NCBI RefSeq assembly: GCF_006715165.1
Contig: NZ_VFMS01000001.1
Span: 4,278,001 to 4,342,000 of the forward strand
Direction: 5' to 3'
Source of the DNA: Arthrobacter sp. SLBN-122
GTDB taxonomy: Bacteria > Actinomycetota > Actinomycetes > Actinomycetales > Micrococcaceae
DNA length: 64,000 nucleotides
Shown here: piece after piece, positions 8,520 to 17,693 of the stretch
How positions within the stretch are numbered: position 1 is the stretch's first letter
Layout of the letters: each line of letters opens with the position of its first letter
Made by a program: the position numbers and the translations under genes
Notes under the pieces: generated by a model
What the model saw: the letters and a program-made list of their open reading frames with translations, nothing else
Databases searched by the model: none
Told to the model about the DNA's origin: nothing

Positions 8520-9491
8520 ATGGCAACTGTTCCCCTCCCCACCCGTCCCCGCGTTCCGGACGCACCCAAACCCGCCCTGCCGCCGTCGAACGCCAAAACC
8601 AACGCACGGCGACGCCCCGGCTTCCGCCGCGACCAGGTCAGCGGCTGGGGCATGATCGCCCCGGCAGCGTTGCTGCTGCTGGCCTTCGTGTTCATCCCGG
8701 CCATCCTCGGCTTCGGCCTGGCCTTCACCAACGCCAGGCTCATTTCGCCCCGTCCCGTCGAATTCGTTGGAATGGACAACTTCGCACGGCTCTTTACGGA
8801 CCCCACGTTCTACCGGGCACTGCTCAACGTGGCCTACTTCACCGTGGTCATCGTGCCGGTGCAGTCCGGCCTGGCCCTGGTGCTGGCGCTCCTGATCAAC
8901 AAGAAGTTCCGCGGTGTGAACTTCTTCCGCACCGTGTACTTCCTGCCGGTGGTCACCTCCATGGTGGTGGTTTCGCTGCTGTGGCTGTTCATGTACCGCA
9001 AGGACGGCCTGATCAACGAGATCCTCTCCACCGTCAGCTTCGGCCTGATCAACGGACCTGACTGGCTGGGAGATCCCAATACCGCCATGCCGGCCATCAT
9101 CATCCTCTCCATCTGGCAGGCCGCGGGCTTCCACATGATCATCTGGCTGGCGGGGCTGCAGGGCATATCCGGTGAGCTGTACGAGGCGGCGCAGCTGGAC
9201 GGCACCAGCCGGTGGCAGCAATTCCGCTACGTCACCTGGCCCGGGCTGTTCCATACCCGCAGCCTGGTCCTGGTCACCATCACCATCCAGGCCCTGGGCC
9301 TGTTCGACCAGATCAGCGTGATGACGCAGGGCGGGCCGATGGATTCAACCACCACCATCGTTTACGAGGCCGTCCGGTCCGGCTACCGGCAGCAGGAAAC
9401 CTCCTATGCATCCGCCATCTCGCTGGTGTTCTTCGTCCTTGTACTGATCGTCTCCGCGGTGCAGCGCTACCTCACGCGGGAGAAAGACTGA
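8520..9491 (+). CDS. Sugar ABC transporter permease (MalF/UgpA type)
   Basis: The 323-residue inner-membrane protein has about six transmembrane helices. The first begins GMIAPAALLLLAFVF near residue 45 after a basic, proline-rich N-terminal tail. The EAA loop that contacts the ATPase is visible as ELYEAAQLDGTSRWQQF, about residues 220-236. ATG 8520 was taken as the start because the upstream extension falls in the hairpin. It is separated from the next permease by a single base. No ATPase gene is in the locus; actinobacterial sugar importers of this class usually share an MsiK-type ATPase encoded elsewhere. Substrate inferred from the GH32 neighbour. Confidence 0.93.
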   Translation: MATVPLPTRPRVPDAPKPALPPSNAKTNARRRPGFRRDQVSGWGMIAPAALLLLAFVFIPAILGFGLAFTNARLISPRPVEFVGMDNFARLFTDPTFYRALLNVAYFTVVIVPVQSGLALVLALLINKKFRGVNFFRTVYFLPVVTSMVVVSLLWLFMYRKDGLINEILSTVSFGLINGPDWLGDPNTAMPAIIILSIWQAAGFHMIIWLAGLQGISGELYEAAQLDGTSRWQQFRYVTWPGLFHTRSLVLVTITIQALGLFDQISVMTQGGPMDSTTTIVYEAVRSGYRQQETSYASAISLVFFVLVLIVSAVQRYLTREKD

Positions 9492-9492
9492 C

Positions 9493-10371
9493 ATGAAAAA
9501 CCAACTGCTTCTCAGGAGCGCCGGCACCATGCTGGTGCGCGTCCTCTTCGCCGTCGTCGCTGCCTTCCCCATCGTCTTCATGCTCGTGTCCTCCTTGAAG
9601 CCGGACCAGCAGATCTTCGGCGACATGTCCTCGCTTGCGGCGTTCCTGCCGGTGGGCAACATCTCCTTCGACAATTACGCCGCCGTGTTCGACCGTGTCC
9701 CGGCGGCACGCTTCCTGCTCAACTCCGTGGGCGTCTCCGCCGTCACCGTGGTGCTGGGGATCTTCGTCAACAGCCTCTGTGCCTTCGCCCTGTCCCGCAT
9801 GCAGGTAAAGGGCAAGAAGATCGTCTTCACCGCGATCCTGGCCACCCTGATCGTGCCGTTCCAGACCCTGGCCCTGCCTCTGGTGTGGTGGGTCAACCAG
9901 CTCCCCTACTTTGAGCTGAACGGCTTCAGCCTCGAGTTCTCCAAGGGCTGGCTGGACACCTACCAGGTCCAGATCATTCCGTTCATCGCCAACGCGTTCT
10001 CCATCTACCTGTATCACCAGTATTTTGAGTCCATCCCCAAGGAACTGGATGAAGCAGCCCGGATCGACGGTGCCGGCTGGTTCAAGATTTACCGCCAGGT
10101 GGTCATGCCCCTGGCAGGCCCGGCCACGGCGACGGTGGCGATCCTGACCTTCCTGCCGGCCTGGAACTCCTACCTCTGGCCGCTCAGGGTGGTCCAGTCC
10201 GAGGAACTGCGGCCTGTGATGATCGGCATTCAGTACTTCTTCCAGCTGAACGTCTCGTGGGGCGAGGTGATGGCCTACGCCTCCCTGATCACGGTCCCGG
10301 TGGTGGTGCTCTTCATCGCCTTCCAGCGTTCGTTCGTCAACAGCATCGCTTCCAGCGGCGTGAAGGGCTGA
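9493..10371 (+). CDS. Sugar ABC transporter permease (MalG/UgpE type)
   Basis: The 292-residue permease has six predicted transmembrane helices and the EAA loop ELDEAARIDGAGWFKIYRQV at about residues 182-201. This is the second half of the heterodimeric permease started by the preceding gene. Its start follows the previous stop by one base, so the two are translationally coupled. The C-terminus ends only two bases before the beta-fructosidase start, which places uptake and hydrolysis in one operon. Confidence 0.93.
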   Translation: MKNQLLLRSAGTMLVRVLFAVVAAFPIVFMLVSSLKPDQQIFGDMSSLAAFLPVGNISFDNYAAVFDRVPAARFLLNSVGVSAVTVVLGIFVNSLCAFALSRMQVKGKKIVFTAILATLIVPFQTLALPLVWWVNQLPYFELNGFSLEFSKGWLDTYQVQIIPFIANAFSIYLYHQYFESIPKELDEAARIDGAGWFKIYRQVVMPLAGPATATVAILTFLPAWNSYLWPLRVVQSEELRPVMIGIQYFFQLNVSWGEVMAYASLITVPVVVLFIAFQRSFVNSIASSGVKG

Positions 10372-10373
10372 GC

Positions 10374-11891
10374 ATGAAGACATTGACGACGGCGGCAGGA
10401 ACCTCGCCCGCTGCCATCAGCGATCCTTACCGGCCCGCCTTCCACTACACGGCGGAACGGAACTGGCTCAACGATCCCAACGGGCTGGTGTACCTCAACG
10501 GCACCTACCACCTCTTCTACCAGCACAATCCTTTCGGCCCTGACTGGGGCAACATGTCCTGGGGGCACGCCACCTCGGAGGACCTGCTGAACTGGGACGA
10601 GCAGCCGGTGGCGATTCCGTGCGACGAGCACGAGGCGATCTTTTCCGGATCGGCTGTCTTCGATGAGTTCAATACCAGCGGCTTCGGCACAGCCGCCAAT
10701 CCCCCGCTCGTGGCGATTTACACCAGCGCCTATACCGGTGCCTCCCCGCTGGCCGGCCGGCAGGCACAGTCGCTGGCGTACAGCCTGGACGAGGGGCTGA
10801 CCTGGACCAAGTACCACGGCAACCCCGTCCTGGACCGCGCATCAGCGGAGTTCCGGGACCCCAAGGTCTTTTGGTACGACGGCGGCGCAGGCAGTTACTG
10901 GGTGATGGTGGCCGTGGAGGCTGTGCAGCGGCAGGTGGTGCTGTACAAGTCCGATGATTTGAAAGCGTGGGAACACCTGAGCACTTTCGGACCCGCCAAT
11001 GCCACCGGCGGAGTGTGGGAGTGCCCGGACCTTTTCGAGCTGCCCGTCGACGGGGACCCGCAGGACACCCGGTGGGTCCTTATCGTGAACCTCAACCCGG
11101 GCGGCATCGCCGGCGGCTCGGCGGGGCAGTACTTCCTGGGAACGTTCGACGGCGTCGCCTTCCGGTCCGAATCGACCGTCACCGAGGGTCTCCAGACCGA
11201 CGGCTCGCGCATGCGCGAGTACGGCTGGCTGGACTGGGGACGGGACTATTACGCCGCCGTCTCGTTCAGCAACGCGCCCGATGGGCGCCGCGTCATGATC
11301 GGCTGGATGAACAACTGGGACTATGCCCGGGAAACGCCCACCGGGGACTGGCGAAGCGCCATGTCCCTGCCACGTGAAGTTTCGCTCATCCGCGTGGACG
11401 GGAAGCCGGCGCTGCGGCAGCAGGCCATCGACCCGTTTTCCGGGCTTGAACCCGCACAGTTGCAGCTTGGACCGCAGGCCTTGGCACCTGGTCTTTTGGC
11501 ACTGCCTGCTGCGGCAGAGGTGGCACGGATCGATGTTGAGTTCCGGCCGGGCACTGCAGACAGCGTGGGGCTGCTGGTAGGTACTGCGGATACCGAACGC
11601 ACCGTCGTCAGCTATGACGTGGCGGAGGGAATACTCAGGCTTGACCGCCGGGAGTCGGGGAACATCAGTTTCCATGCAGCTTTCCCGTCTATTGAAGCCG
11701 TGGCGGTTCCCCTCCGCGACGGCCGCCTCCGGCTGCGCGTCTACCTCGACCGCTGCTCCGTGGAGGTGTTTGCCCAGGACGGCCTGGCCACGGTAACGGA
11801 TCTGGTGTTCCCCTCACTGGCGGGCACGGCGCTGGCGGTTTTCGCGCAGGGTGAGGGCGCGCACCTTGTGGCGCTCGACGTCGTCGGCTGA
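10374..11891 (+). CDS. GH32 beta-fructosidase (levanase/inulinase/sucrose hydrolase)
   Basis: The 505-residue glycoside hydrolase family 32 enzyme has a five-bladed propeller with all three signature acids: WLNDPNG (nucleophile Asp near residue 34), FRDPKV (transition-state Asp near 162) and WECPDLF (acid/base Glu near 216). A C-terminal beta-sandwich begins near residue 370 and includes LRVYLDRCSVEVFAQDG. No signal peptide is present, so it cleaves imported fructosides in the cytoplasm. ATG 10374 was chosen because it directly follows the permease stop. Specificity between sucrose, levan-type and inulin-type oligomers cannot be read from sequence alone. Confidence 0.95.
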   Translation: MKTLTTAAGTSPAAISDPYRPAFHYTAERNWLNDPNGLVYLNGTYHLFYQHNPFGPDWGNMSWGHATSEDLLNWDEQPVAIPCDEHEAIFSGSAVFDEFNTSGFGTAANPPLVAIYTSAYTGASPLAGRQAQSLAYSLDEGLTWTKYHGNPVLDRASAEFRDPKVFWYDGGAGSYWVMVAVEAVQRQVVLYKSDDLKAWEHLSTFGPANATGGVWECPDLFELPVDGDPQDTRWVLIVNLNPGGIAGGSAGQYFLGTFDGVAFRSESTVTEGLQTDGSRMREYGWLDWGRDYYAAVSFSNAPDGRRVMIGWMNNWDYARETPTGDWRSAMSLPREVSLIRVDGKPALRQQAIDPFSGLEPAQLQLGPQALAPGLLALPAAAEVARIDVEFRPGTADSVGLLVGTADTERTVVSYDVAEGILRLDRRESGNISFHAAFPSIEAVAVPLRDGRLRLRVYLDRCSVEVFAQDGLATVTDLVFPSLAGTALAVFAQGEGAHLVALDVVG

Positions 11892-12124
11892 CTCCGTGTA
11901 AGGCCTGCGCTCTCCCCGGTAATCCTTTGACTGATGCGGAACACCACATGGCTGATCAAATTTCTGAGAGGGCACCCACAGATCGCATACTTCGGGGTTA
12001 TCCTCAAAGGGCGTATCCAGTTGTTGGGGCAGGGCACGGCGCAACTGCGGTTTGACCGCCGCGGGTCAGTTTCATCATTTGCATTCACACCGGGGGAACC
12101 CGGCGGATTTCAAAGGAAACGAGC

Positions 12125-13984
12125 ATGGGCCGCCGACATGCAGCAGCTGACGTCAGCTATCCACGCTGGATCTGGATCGTTGCGGCGGGCACCGTGGCAC
12201 TCCTCATCCTGGGCGGCGGGTTCGTGTTGCGAATGCTGATCTTCCCCGCCGGTTCGGAGGGAAATGGGAATGCCGGGGGTGCTCCCCCGGCGGCCTCACC
12301 CCTGACGCAGGACAGCCCGGCATCAGTTCCCGGAAACCCGCCGTGCATTTCCTTGAACATCCTCACGTCACTTGAAAACGCCGACATGGTGCGGGCTTTG
12401 GCGGCCGGGTACACAGCGAAACCCCGAGACGTTGACGGCAAATGCGTGACTCCGGCAGTGACCCAGGAAGAGTCAGGAGTGGCCGCCAACAAGGTTGCCG
12501 GGAAGTTTCCCGGCATGGCCGCCGGAGACAAGCCGTCCATCTGGCTGCCGGACTCCTCAGCATGGTTGCGGATCGCGGCTGCAGCTGACGGCGGAAGCCC
12601 TGTCCCGCAGGAGGCCACCATCGTGGCCCGCAGCGCCATCGTTGTAGCCATGCCGGAGACCATGACTGCCGCCCTGGGCTGGGACAAACAACCCCCGTCA
12701 TGGTCCGAAGTCTTCAAAATGGCCGGGGAACAGGATATCTGGGAACGCCTGGGCCATGGCGACTGGGGAAAATTCAAGTTTGGGAAGGCCAGTCCACTCG
12801 TCTCAACGGCCGGCCTCTTGGCCCTTGCTGCTTCCTATGGTGCCGCCGGCGGCAGCGCAGGTGGTGTGGACGGCATGGACCTGCACGCGCCGTCGCTGAT
12901 CGATAGAGTCCGCGCGGTTGAACTGGGCACCAGCCATTACATGGCCACCCCGGAGCACTTCCTGTGGCACACGAGGCAGGCTGACGACGCCGGGAAGGTC
13001 TCGGAATTCCTCTCCGCCGTCATCGTTGATGAAAAATCGGTGTGGGACTACAACCGGGGAGTAGTCAGCGAGGACGGCAAAACCAAGCACTCCGGGCCTC
13101 CGCCGAAGGAGCCGCTGAGAGCGATTTACCCTCAGGATGGGGTCTACGTCGCGGACAACCCTGCGGTCATTCTCGAGGGCGATTGGGTGGGGAGCCAGTT
13201 GCGTTCGGCGGCCCAGGATTTCCTTGCGTTCGCCGCGACCGAGCAGGGCCAGGACGTTGTGAAGGCCTCAGGCTATCGGTCGGCGCAGGGAGCCGTGGAT
13301 GCCGGGGTGGCGAAAACCGGACAATACGCCCAAACGCTGCAGCCACTGCCGCTGCCCAAAGCGGAGGCGCTTGCAGCCATCAAGGACAGCTTCCCCGAGG
13401 TCCGGAAGCGGGCCAGGGCCTTGTTCCTGCTGGACGTCTCGGACTCGATGGTGCAGGAACCCGGGCTGACCAAACTGCAGCGGGCCAAGGATGCCGTTGC
13501 CAGGGCGCTGGAACATTTTGTCGGCGATGATGAGATCGGGTTGGCCGCCTTCTCCCATGAAGGCGACGGTCCCCTGCAACCCGGCATCGTGACCCCGGTA
13601 GCCCCGCTGAAGTCCAATAAGGAAGACCTCATCAGCAAACTCAACGGGCTGCAGGCTGTGGAAGCAACACCCCTGTTCGAAGCAGTGAGCCGGTTCGCCA
13701 GCGACCAAGCCAAGGAATACAAAGAGAGCTTTATCAACTCGATTGTGCTCTTGAGTGACGGCAAGAACGATACCCGCCACCCTGGGGACCTGGGCGGGCT
13801 CTCGGAGCAGTTGAGCCACCAGAACCACTCGACGCCGGTGCTCGTCTTTACCCTCGCTTACGGACCGGGCGCCGATGTCGCCACTCTCCGGGAAATCGCC
13901 AGGTCCAGCGGGGCTCACTACTATGACGCCACAGATCCAAGCAGGCTCGAAGAGGTGCTCGGCGAACTGGTGACCAGCTTCTAG
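12125..13984 (+). CDS. Membrane-anchored solute-binding-like and VWA domain protein
   Basis: The 619-residue protein has one N-terminal transmembrane helix (WIWIVAAGTVALLILGGG, about residues 17-35). An extracellular solute-binding-like domain (about 70-420) follows, then a C-terminal von Willebrand A domain (about 430-615) whose metal-ion site begins LFLLDVSDSM (DxSxS) and continues with VVLSDGKNDT-like and ATPLFEAV segments. The ribosome site AAAGGAAACGAG precedes ATG 12125. Such SBP-VWA fusions are common in actinobacteria and are thought to mediate adhesion or metal-dependent binding at the cell surface. It appears monocistronic, with a hairpin just downstream. Confidence 0.88.
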   Translation: MGRRHAAADVSYPRWIWIVAAGTVALLILGGGFVLRMLIFPAGSEGNGNAGGAPPAASPLTQDSPASVPGNPPCISLNILTSLENADMVRALAAGYTAKPRDVDGKCVTPAVTQEESGVAANKVAGKFPGMAAGDKPSIWLPDSSAWLRIAAAADGGSPVPQEATIVARSAIVVAMPETMTAALGWDKQPPSWSEVFKMAGEQDIWERLGHGDWGKFKFGKASPLVSTAGLLALAASYGAAGGSAGGVDGMDLHAPSLIDRVRAVELGTSHYMATPEHFLWHTRQADDAGKVSEFLSAVIVDEKSVWDYNRGVVSEDGKTKHSGPPPKEPLRAIYPQDGVYVADNPAVILEGDWVGSQLRSAAQDFLAFAATEQGQDVVKASGYRSAQGAVDAGVAKTGQYAQTLQPLPLPKAEALAAIKDSFPEVRKRARALFLLDVSDSMVQEPGLTKLQRAKDAVARALEHFVGDDEIGLAAFSHEGDGPLQPGIVTPVAPLKSNKEDLISKLNGLQAVEATPLFEAVSRFASDQAKEYKESFINSIVLLSDGKNDTRHPGDLGGLSEQLSHQNHSTPVLVFTLAYGPGADVATLREIARSSGAHYYDATDPSRLEEVLGELVTSF

Positions 13985-13993
13985 GCCAGGACA

Positions 13994-14012
13994 TCCGGCT
14001 CCGGGAGCCGGA
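13994..14012 (+). terminator. GC-rich hairpin after the VWA gene
   Basis: TCCGGCTC, loop CGG, GAGCCGGA, starting ten bases after the VWA stop. No T-run follows, so it is a terminator-like stem of uncertain efficiency. Confidence 0.45.
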
Positions 14013-14216
14013 CGAGGCCCGGCGTTCCTATATATCCGGGCCGCTTCCGCCCGCTCCCGGATGTTCAACAGCATCCTGCGCATCATCCAGCCGTCGCCGA
14101 GCGCGATGGACCGGAATGGAACGACGCCCGGCTGCCGGCGGCGGGGTCCCGTGCCGCCACGGCCTTTGTGGAGGCGGTGGCTGGCCAGCAACAGGGCCAC
14201 ATGTCCCGCCGCAGCC

Positions 14217-15029
14217 TCAGCGCCCGCCCAGTGCATGGAGGACAGCGGCACCAAGGTTCGTCAACGTCATGAAGACTAGGGCCGGAACTCCGAGCATCCA
14301 GGCTACCCGCCGCCGTCGTGCCTGGTTGACAAGGATCCGGAGGCCGTCAAACCTCCGTTGAAGCGCCAACTGGTCGCCTTGGGGAGCCGGCCGCCGGTGC
14401 CACGTCCCAGGCTGGACTGCCACCGAGGATATTCGGGCAAGCTCCACCGGGCCGAGCACCGGGTTGAACCCGTGCAACCAGCGCAACAGTTGAGCGGCCG
14501 TGACCACGGCCACCTGCTCAGGCCGGGCCTTTATGGTGAGGCTTTTCGGTTCAACAATGACGACGACGGCACTCACTTTCACAGGAAAGCCCGCGCCAGC
14601 AGTGAGGAGCTTTGATGCGCGAGCCGCTTCATGCGCTGCGTTGTAGAGGTGCCGGGTCTTCCTCCCTGCAACCATGAGCGTCCGGCCAGCCACCCAGACG
14701 GGCTGGCCGGAGTGGTTCTTCGTGTTGATCGTGAAGATACCCGCAGGACCGATCAGCACGTGATCGATGTCCGTGGATCCGGTCCCCACCGGGACGGCGT
14801 GGAGTACCAGCCACTCTGGCCCCAGATTTTCCAGGATCCTCCCCACTGCCACCTCACCCAGCGCGCCCCTGTACCAGGTCTGGCTTTCCGAACTCAATGG
14901 GCTGACCCCGAAGATCCGCTGAAAGGCGGAGCGTGGGCTCTCCTTACTTTGGAGCGCCAGCAGCTCCTCGATGACGGCCTGCCCAGGGATGCGGGCTCCA
15001 AGATGTGTTGGTGCTGTATCAGCGCTCAT
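14217..15029 (-). CDS. NERD domain protein with C-terminal membrane helix
   Basis: The 270-residue protein has a NERD (nuclease-related) domain at about residues 45-165. It shows GALGEVAVGRIL, then TDIDHVLIGPAGIFTINTKN, where the D-x-D and the Lys of NTKN occupy the nuclease-like site. A C-terminal hydrophobic helix (WMLGVPALVFMTLTNLGA) anchors it. The start at 15029 was chosen for the GGGGGAGAAC ribosome site immediately before that ATG; the longer frame to 15380 lacks one. NERD proteins occur in plasmid, phage-response and DNA-processing contexts, but the role of single-gene copies is unknown. Confidence 0.85.
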   Translation of the reverse strand: MSADTAPTHLGARIPGQAVIEELLALQSKESPRSAFQRIFGVSPLSSESQTWYRGALGEVAVGRILENLGPEWLVLHAVPVGTGSTDIDHVLIGPAGIFTINTKNHSGQPVWVAGRTLMVAGRKTRHLYNAAHEAARASKLLTAGAGFPVKVSAVVVIVEPKSLTIKARPEQVAVVTAAQLLRWLHGFNPVLGPVELARISSVAVQPGTWHRRPAPQGDQLALQRRFDGLRILVNQARRRRVAWMLGVPALVFMTLTNLGAAVLHALGGR

Positions 15030-15318
15030 CGTTCTCCCCCAAGTTTTGGTCCATGCATCCACGAGCGTACGGGCCACCATTATTCTTCGCTCCGCCTTTG
15101 GGTCTCCGCTTCCGGATCTTTCCGGAAAACTTGGGCAACGCTGCGGAAAGCATGCAGTTTTCGGCGCTGGCAAGTGATTCAGATACGTGGCCTTGAAGAC
15201 CTGGTATGCGAGGCCCACGGCACCGCCACCGCTTCCGGCAACAGGAGCTTCAACGCTACGATCTTTGATCACCCACTGACACAAGTGGCTTGGTTGGGCG
15301 GCAGAGGAGAAAACTGAC

Positions 15319-15837
15319 GTGGCCGGAAGCAGGAGAATGAGCGGCCCCCATTGGCGCCGGGTCCTGGGAACGCTCGGCAACGGCGATGCCCGGATTGCCT
15401 ACGCCCAAATTGTGCTCGGGGCTGCGCCTGCCGACATCCTGCCTGAAGTAAAGGAGCAGCGGCGGAACCGGGCAATCGCCGGCCTTCTTGAAGCCGGGCT
15501 CGTGGAGCAGCAGGCGTCAGGCAACTTGGTAGCGTCGGACTCGATATTCCGCGACCTGCTGGACCAGCAGCCACGCCGGCAGCCCCGGACGGGGCTCGAC
15601 AGGTTCCTGCGGCTCGGCCGGATCGAAAGATACCCGGCAAACGTTGCGGATCGGCGGGAGCTTCTTGCCAGGATTGCGGGTGAGGTCATTGCGCCCGGAG
15701 AAAAGTTAACAGAGAGGCAAGTCAACGAACGGCTCCTCAGTTATACCGACGACGTTGTGCTGCTGCGCCGCTACCTGGTCGACTTTGGACTACTGGAGCG
15801 CACGCCCTCGGGCTCTTCGTACTCCTTGGCGGAGTAA
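15319..15837 (+). CDS. DUF2087 family protein (putative regulator)
   Basis: The 172-residue protein has a C-terminal DUF2087 domain (about residues 90-170), recognised by LDRFLRLGRIERYP, then LTERQVNERLLSYTDD and LRRYLVDFGLLERTPSG. The N-terminal 80 residues look like a winged-helix module (RNRAIAGLLEAGLVEQQ). GTG 15319 follows GGAGAAAACTGAC. DUF2087 often accompanies ArsR- or GNAT-type proteins and is thought to bind nucleic acid. Its target is unknown. It is divergent from the NERD gene. Confidence 0.85.
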   Translation: MAGSRRMSGPHWRRVLGTLGNGDARIAYAQIVLGAAPADILPEVKEQRRNRAIAGLLEAGLVEQQASGNLVASDSIFRDLLDQQPRRQPRTGLDRFLRLGRIERYPANVADRRELLARIAGEVIAPGEKLTERQVNERLLSYTDDVVLLRRYLVDFGLLERTPSGSSYSLAE

Positions 15838-15898
15838 CCCCGCTTTATCCAGCCCTGGCGGCGGCTCGATCCGTTCATTCAGCCCGGGAGTTTACTGG

Positions 15899-16750
15899 CT
15901 AGAAGTTCTGCAGGGCCTCACCCAGCATGCGGTGGCCTTGGGCTTCGAAGACCGTGTCGCCCACAAGAAAAGCCCACACGGCCGTGCCGACTGCTTCCCT
16001 CAGCAATTCGATCCGCCACGGATCCTGCGCCCGCGGATCCTTTCCGTACCCGTCCAGGAACGCTAATTCGAGGGCCGGGTCCTTCTGCCACTGCCGTACT
16101 GCAAGCCGACAGAAGTCGCTCGCGGCCGGCCGGAAGTCGAACCGCCCGAAATCTATCGCCTTGAGCTGCCCTTCATGACTGATCCAGTTTCGCGGGTGCC
16201 AGTCACCGTGGGTCGGAACAACCCTGACCGGCGAAGGGCTGTAGTCCAGCAGGTGCCGCCGGGCGTCCCGTTCCAGTCTCGGATCAATCCTGTGGTGGCG
16301 GTCAAGCCAGCTCAGGGCTTTCTGCGTGGCCCGGGCTTCATAGTGGTCATCCACCCGGTGTTCCTCTGCATGGAGCATGCCCAGCAGCTGCCCGGCCTGT
16401 TGGTGCAATTCCGCTGACAGTTCCCCTGCAGTCCCTTCCACGAGGTTCCCGTCGAGATATTCGAGGACAATAACCCTTGCGGACCGACTTGAGTGCAGCA
16501 TCAGCGGTGCGCCGCCGGCAGCCAGGAGCGGGCGGGTATAGGGGGCATGAGCCGTGATCTCGCGGTGGATGTGATGATTCTCGCGGCCAGCGGCCTTCAC
16601 AATTCTCGCCAGGCCACCGGCATGGACCTTGAGGACCTTCGTGTCCGTCAGCCCCCACGACAAGTCCTCAATGAGTTCCGGCGGGCCCAGCCACCGTGCC
16701 ACCAGTTCGGCTTGCGGCGCAGACAGGCAGCCCCGGTCCCATCCCTTCAT
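15899..16750 (-). CDS. Aminoglycoside phosphotransferase-fold kinase (APH family)
   Basis: The 283-residue protein has the APH/choline kinase fold. The catalytic loop is VVPTHGDWHPRNW (His-Gly-Asp with the downstream Asn, about residue 186). The metal-binding segment is AIDFGRFDFRPAASDF (Asp near 203). A hydrophobic hinge VIVLEYLDG lies near residue 97. Such proteins phosphorylate small hydroxylated molecules; antibiotic resistance should not be assumed from the fold. The ATG at 16750 is preceded by TAGGCT and six bases on this strand, suggesting a leaderless transcript. Confidence 0.88.
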   Translation of the reverse strand: MKGWDRGCLSAPQAELVARWLGPPELIEDLSWGLTDTKVLKVHAGGLARIVKAAGRENHHIHREITAHAPYTRPLLAAGGAPLMLHSSRSARVIVLEYLDGNLVEGTAGELSAELHQQAGQLLGMLHAEEHRVDDHYEARATQKALSWLDRHHRIDPRLERDARRHLLDYSPSPVRVVPTHGDWHPRNWISHEGQLKAIDFGRFDFRPAASDFCRLAVRQWQKDPALELAFLDGYGKDPRAQDPWRIELLREAVGTAVWAFLVGDTVFEAQGHRMLGEALQNF

Positions 16751-16756
16751 GCCCGG

Positions 16757-16762
16757 AGCCTA
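16757..16762 (-). promoter_or_regulatory. Putative leaderless -10 box TAGGCT of the APH gene
   Basis: On the minus strand TAGGCT is followed by CCGGGC and then ATG 16750. This is the same box and spacing as at 20109-20121. Confidence 0.45.
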
Positions 16763-16820
16763 TCAAGGCTGGCTCGGGGAAGATCCCGGCGCCCTGTGCG
16801 CAGCATAGGAACCCTTCCGA

Positions 16821-17693
16821 TCAACCAGGAGCAGCCGGACCCCGGGAAGTCGTCGAAAGCGAAAGCGCGAGTGCCCACCCGCCGGCCACTCCAATGGCAA
16901 GTAGAACGGTAAGGAAGGCGATCGCCGGTCCGCTCGGCCATGCCAGGGCGCCGCCGTACCGCAGCAATCCAAGCACCTGAAGAAGAACGAACGCAACGGA
17001 GGTCAGGGCCACTGGGCGGACAGTGCTGAGGTCGCGGCTGAACTGACCCTGCCCGGCCGCCCACCCCAGACCGACCAGCCACGCCCCGATGGCCCGCGCT
17101 GTCAGTTCGGAAAGGGCCCACGGCCACCACTGCGCGGCCAGCGTGGGCACTGCCAGGAGCGCCACGCCATACAACAGGAGTACCCCGGCGATTACCACCA
17201 GGAGCAGCCGGAGCGCAGGAGGCAGCACTGGTGGTCCCGCTGTCACGGACTTCGGATCGGGACGCCGCGACCGGACCTGCATCCGGCTGATGATGAGCAT
17301 CGCCACGGGCACCAGGGCATAAATTGCCAGCCACGCCCAGGTGGCTATCCGGGCAGTGGGGTCAGCGTCTGAAGACAGGTGGAAGCGATCGATATGAAGC
17401 AGGGTGACGCCCAAAGTCAATGCAGTAAAGATGAACACGGGCCAGACTGCCAGCCGCGCTGAATTCCAACCCGCCGACCGGGCGCCCGTCACCTCCAGGC
17501 CGGCACTCGACCAGTATGCCGCGCCGAGGAAGACAGCGGTCATGGGCGGATTGACGGTCCACGCGAAGAATTCATCAGTTTGGAGCGGAAAGACGAACAG
17601 CACGAGCCCGGCCAGAAACACGAGGAACGCAGCGGCATAGAGCAGCCACCGCATCGGCGGGATTAACGGTACAGCTTCAGTTGAAGCAGACAT
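16821..17693 (-). CDS. Multi-pass membrane protein, unknown function
   Basis: The 290-residue, very hydrophobic protein has about eight predicted transmembrane helices, for example WLLYAAAFLVFLAGLVLFVF at residues 18-37 and LLLVVIAGVLLLYGVALLAV in the middle. A short cytoplasmic loop, RMQVRSRRPDPKS, separates the two halves. The ATG at 17693 overlaps the stop of the flavoprotein gene by one base (TGATG), so it is translated with it. No catalytic motif is visible. Coupling to the thioredoxin-reductase-like gene is the only functional hint. Confidence 0.75.
   Translation of the reverse strand: MSASTEAVPLIPPMRWLLYAAAFLVFLAGLVLFVFPLQTDEFFAWTVNPPMTAVFLGAAYWSSAGLEVTGARSAGWNSARLAVWPVFIFTALTLGVTLLHIDRFHLSSDADPTARIATWAWLAIYALVPVAMLIISRMQVRSRRPDPKSVTAGPPVLPPALRLLLVVIAGVLLLYGVALLAVPTLAAQWWPWALSELTARAIGAWLVGLGWAAGQGQFSRDLSTVRPVALTSVAFVLLQVLGLLRYGGALAWPSGPAIAFLTVLLAIGVAGGWALALSLSTTSRGPAAPG

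Noticed and set aside
13268..14254. Minus-strand frame of 328 codons
   Set aside because: It lies over the VWA domain coding sequence; the plus-strand product has clear motifs, the minus one none.
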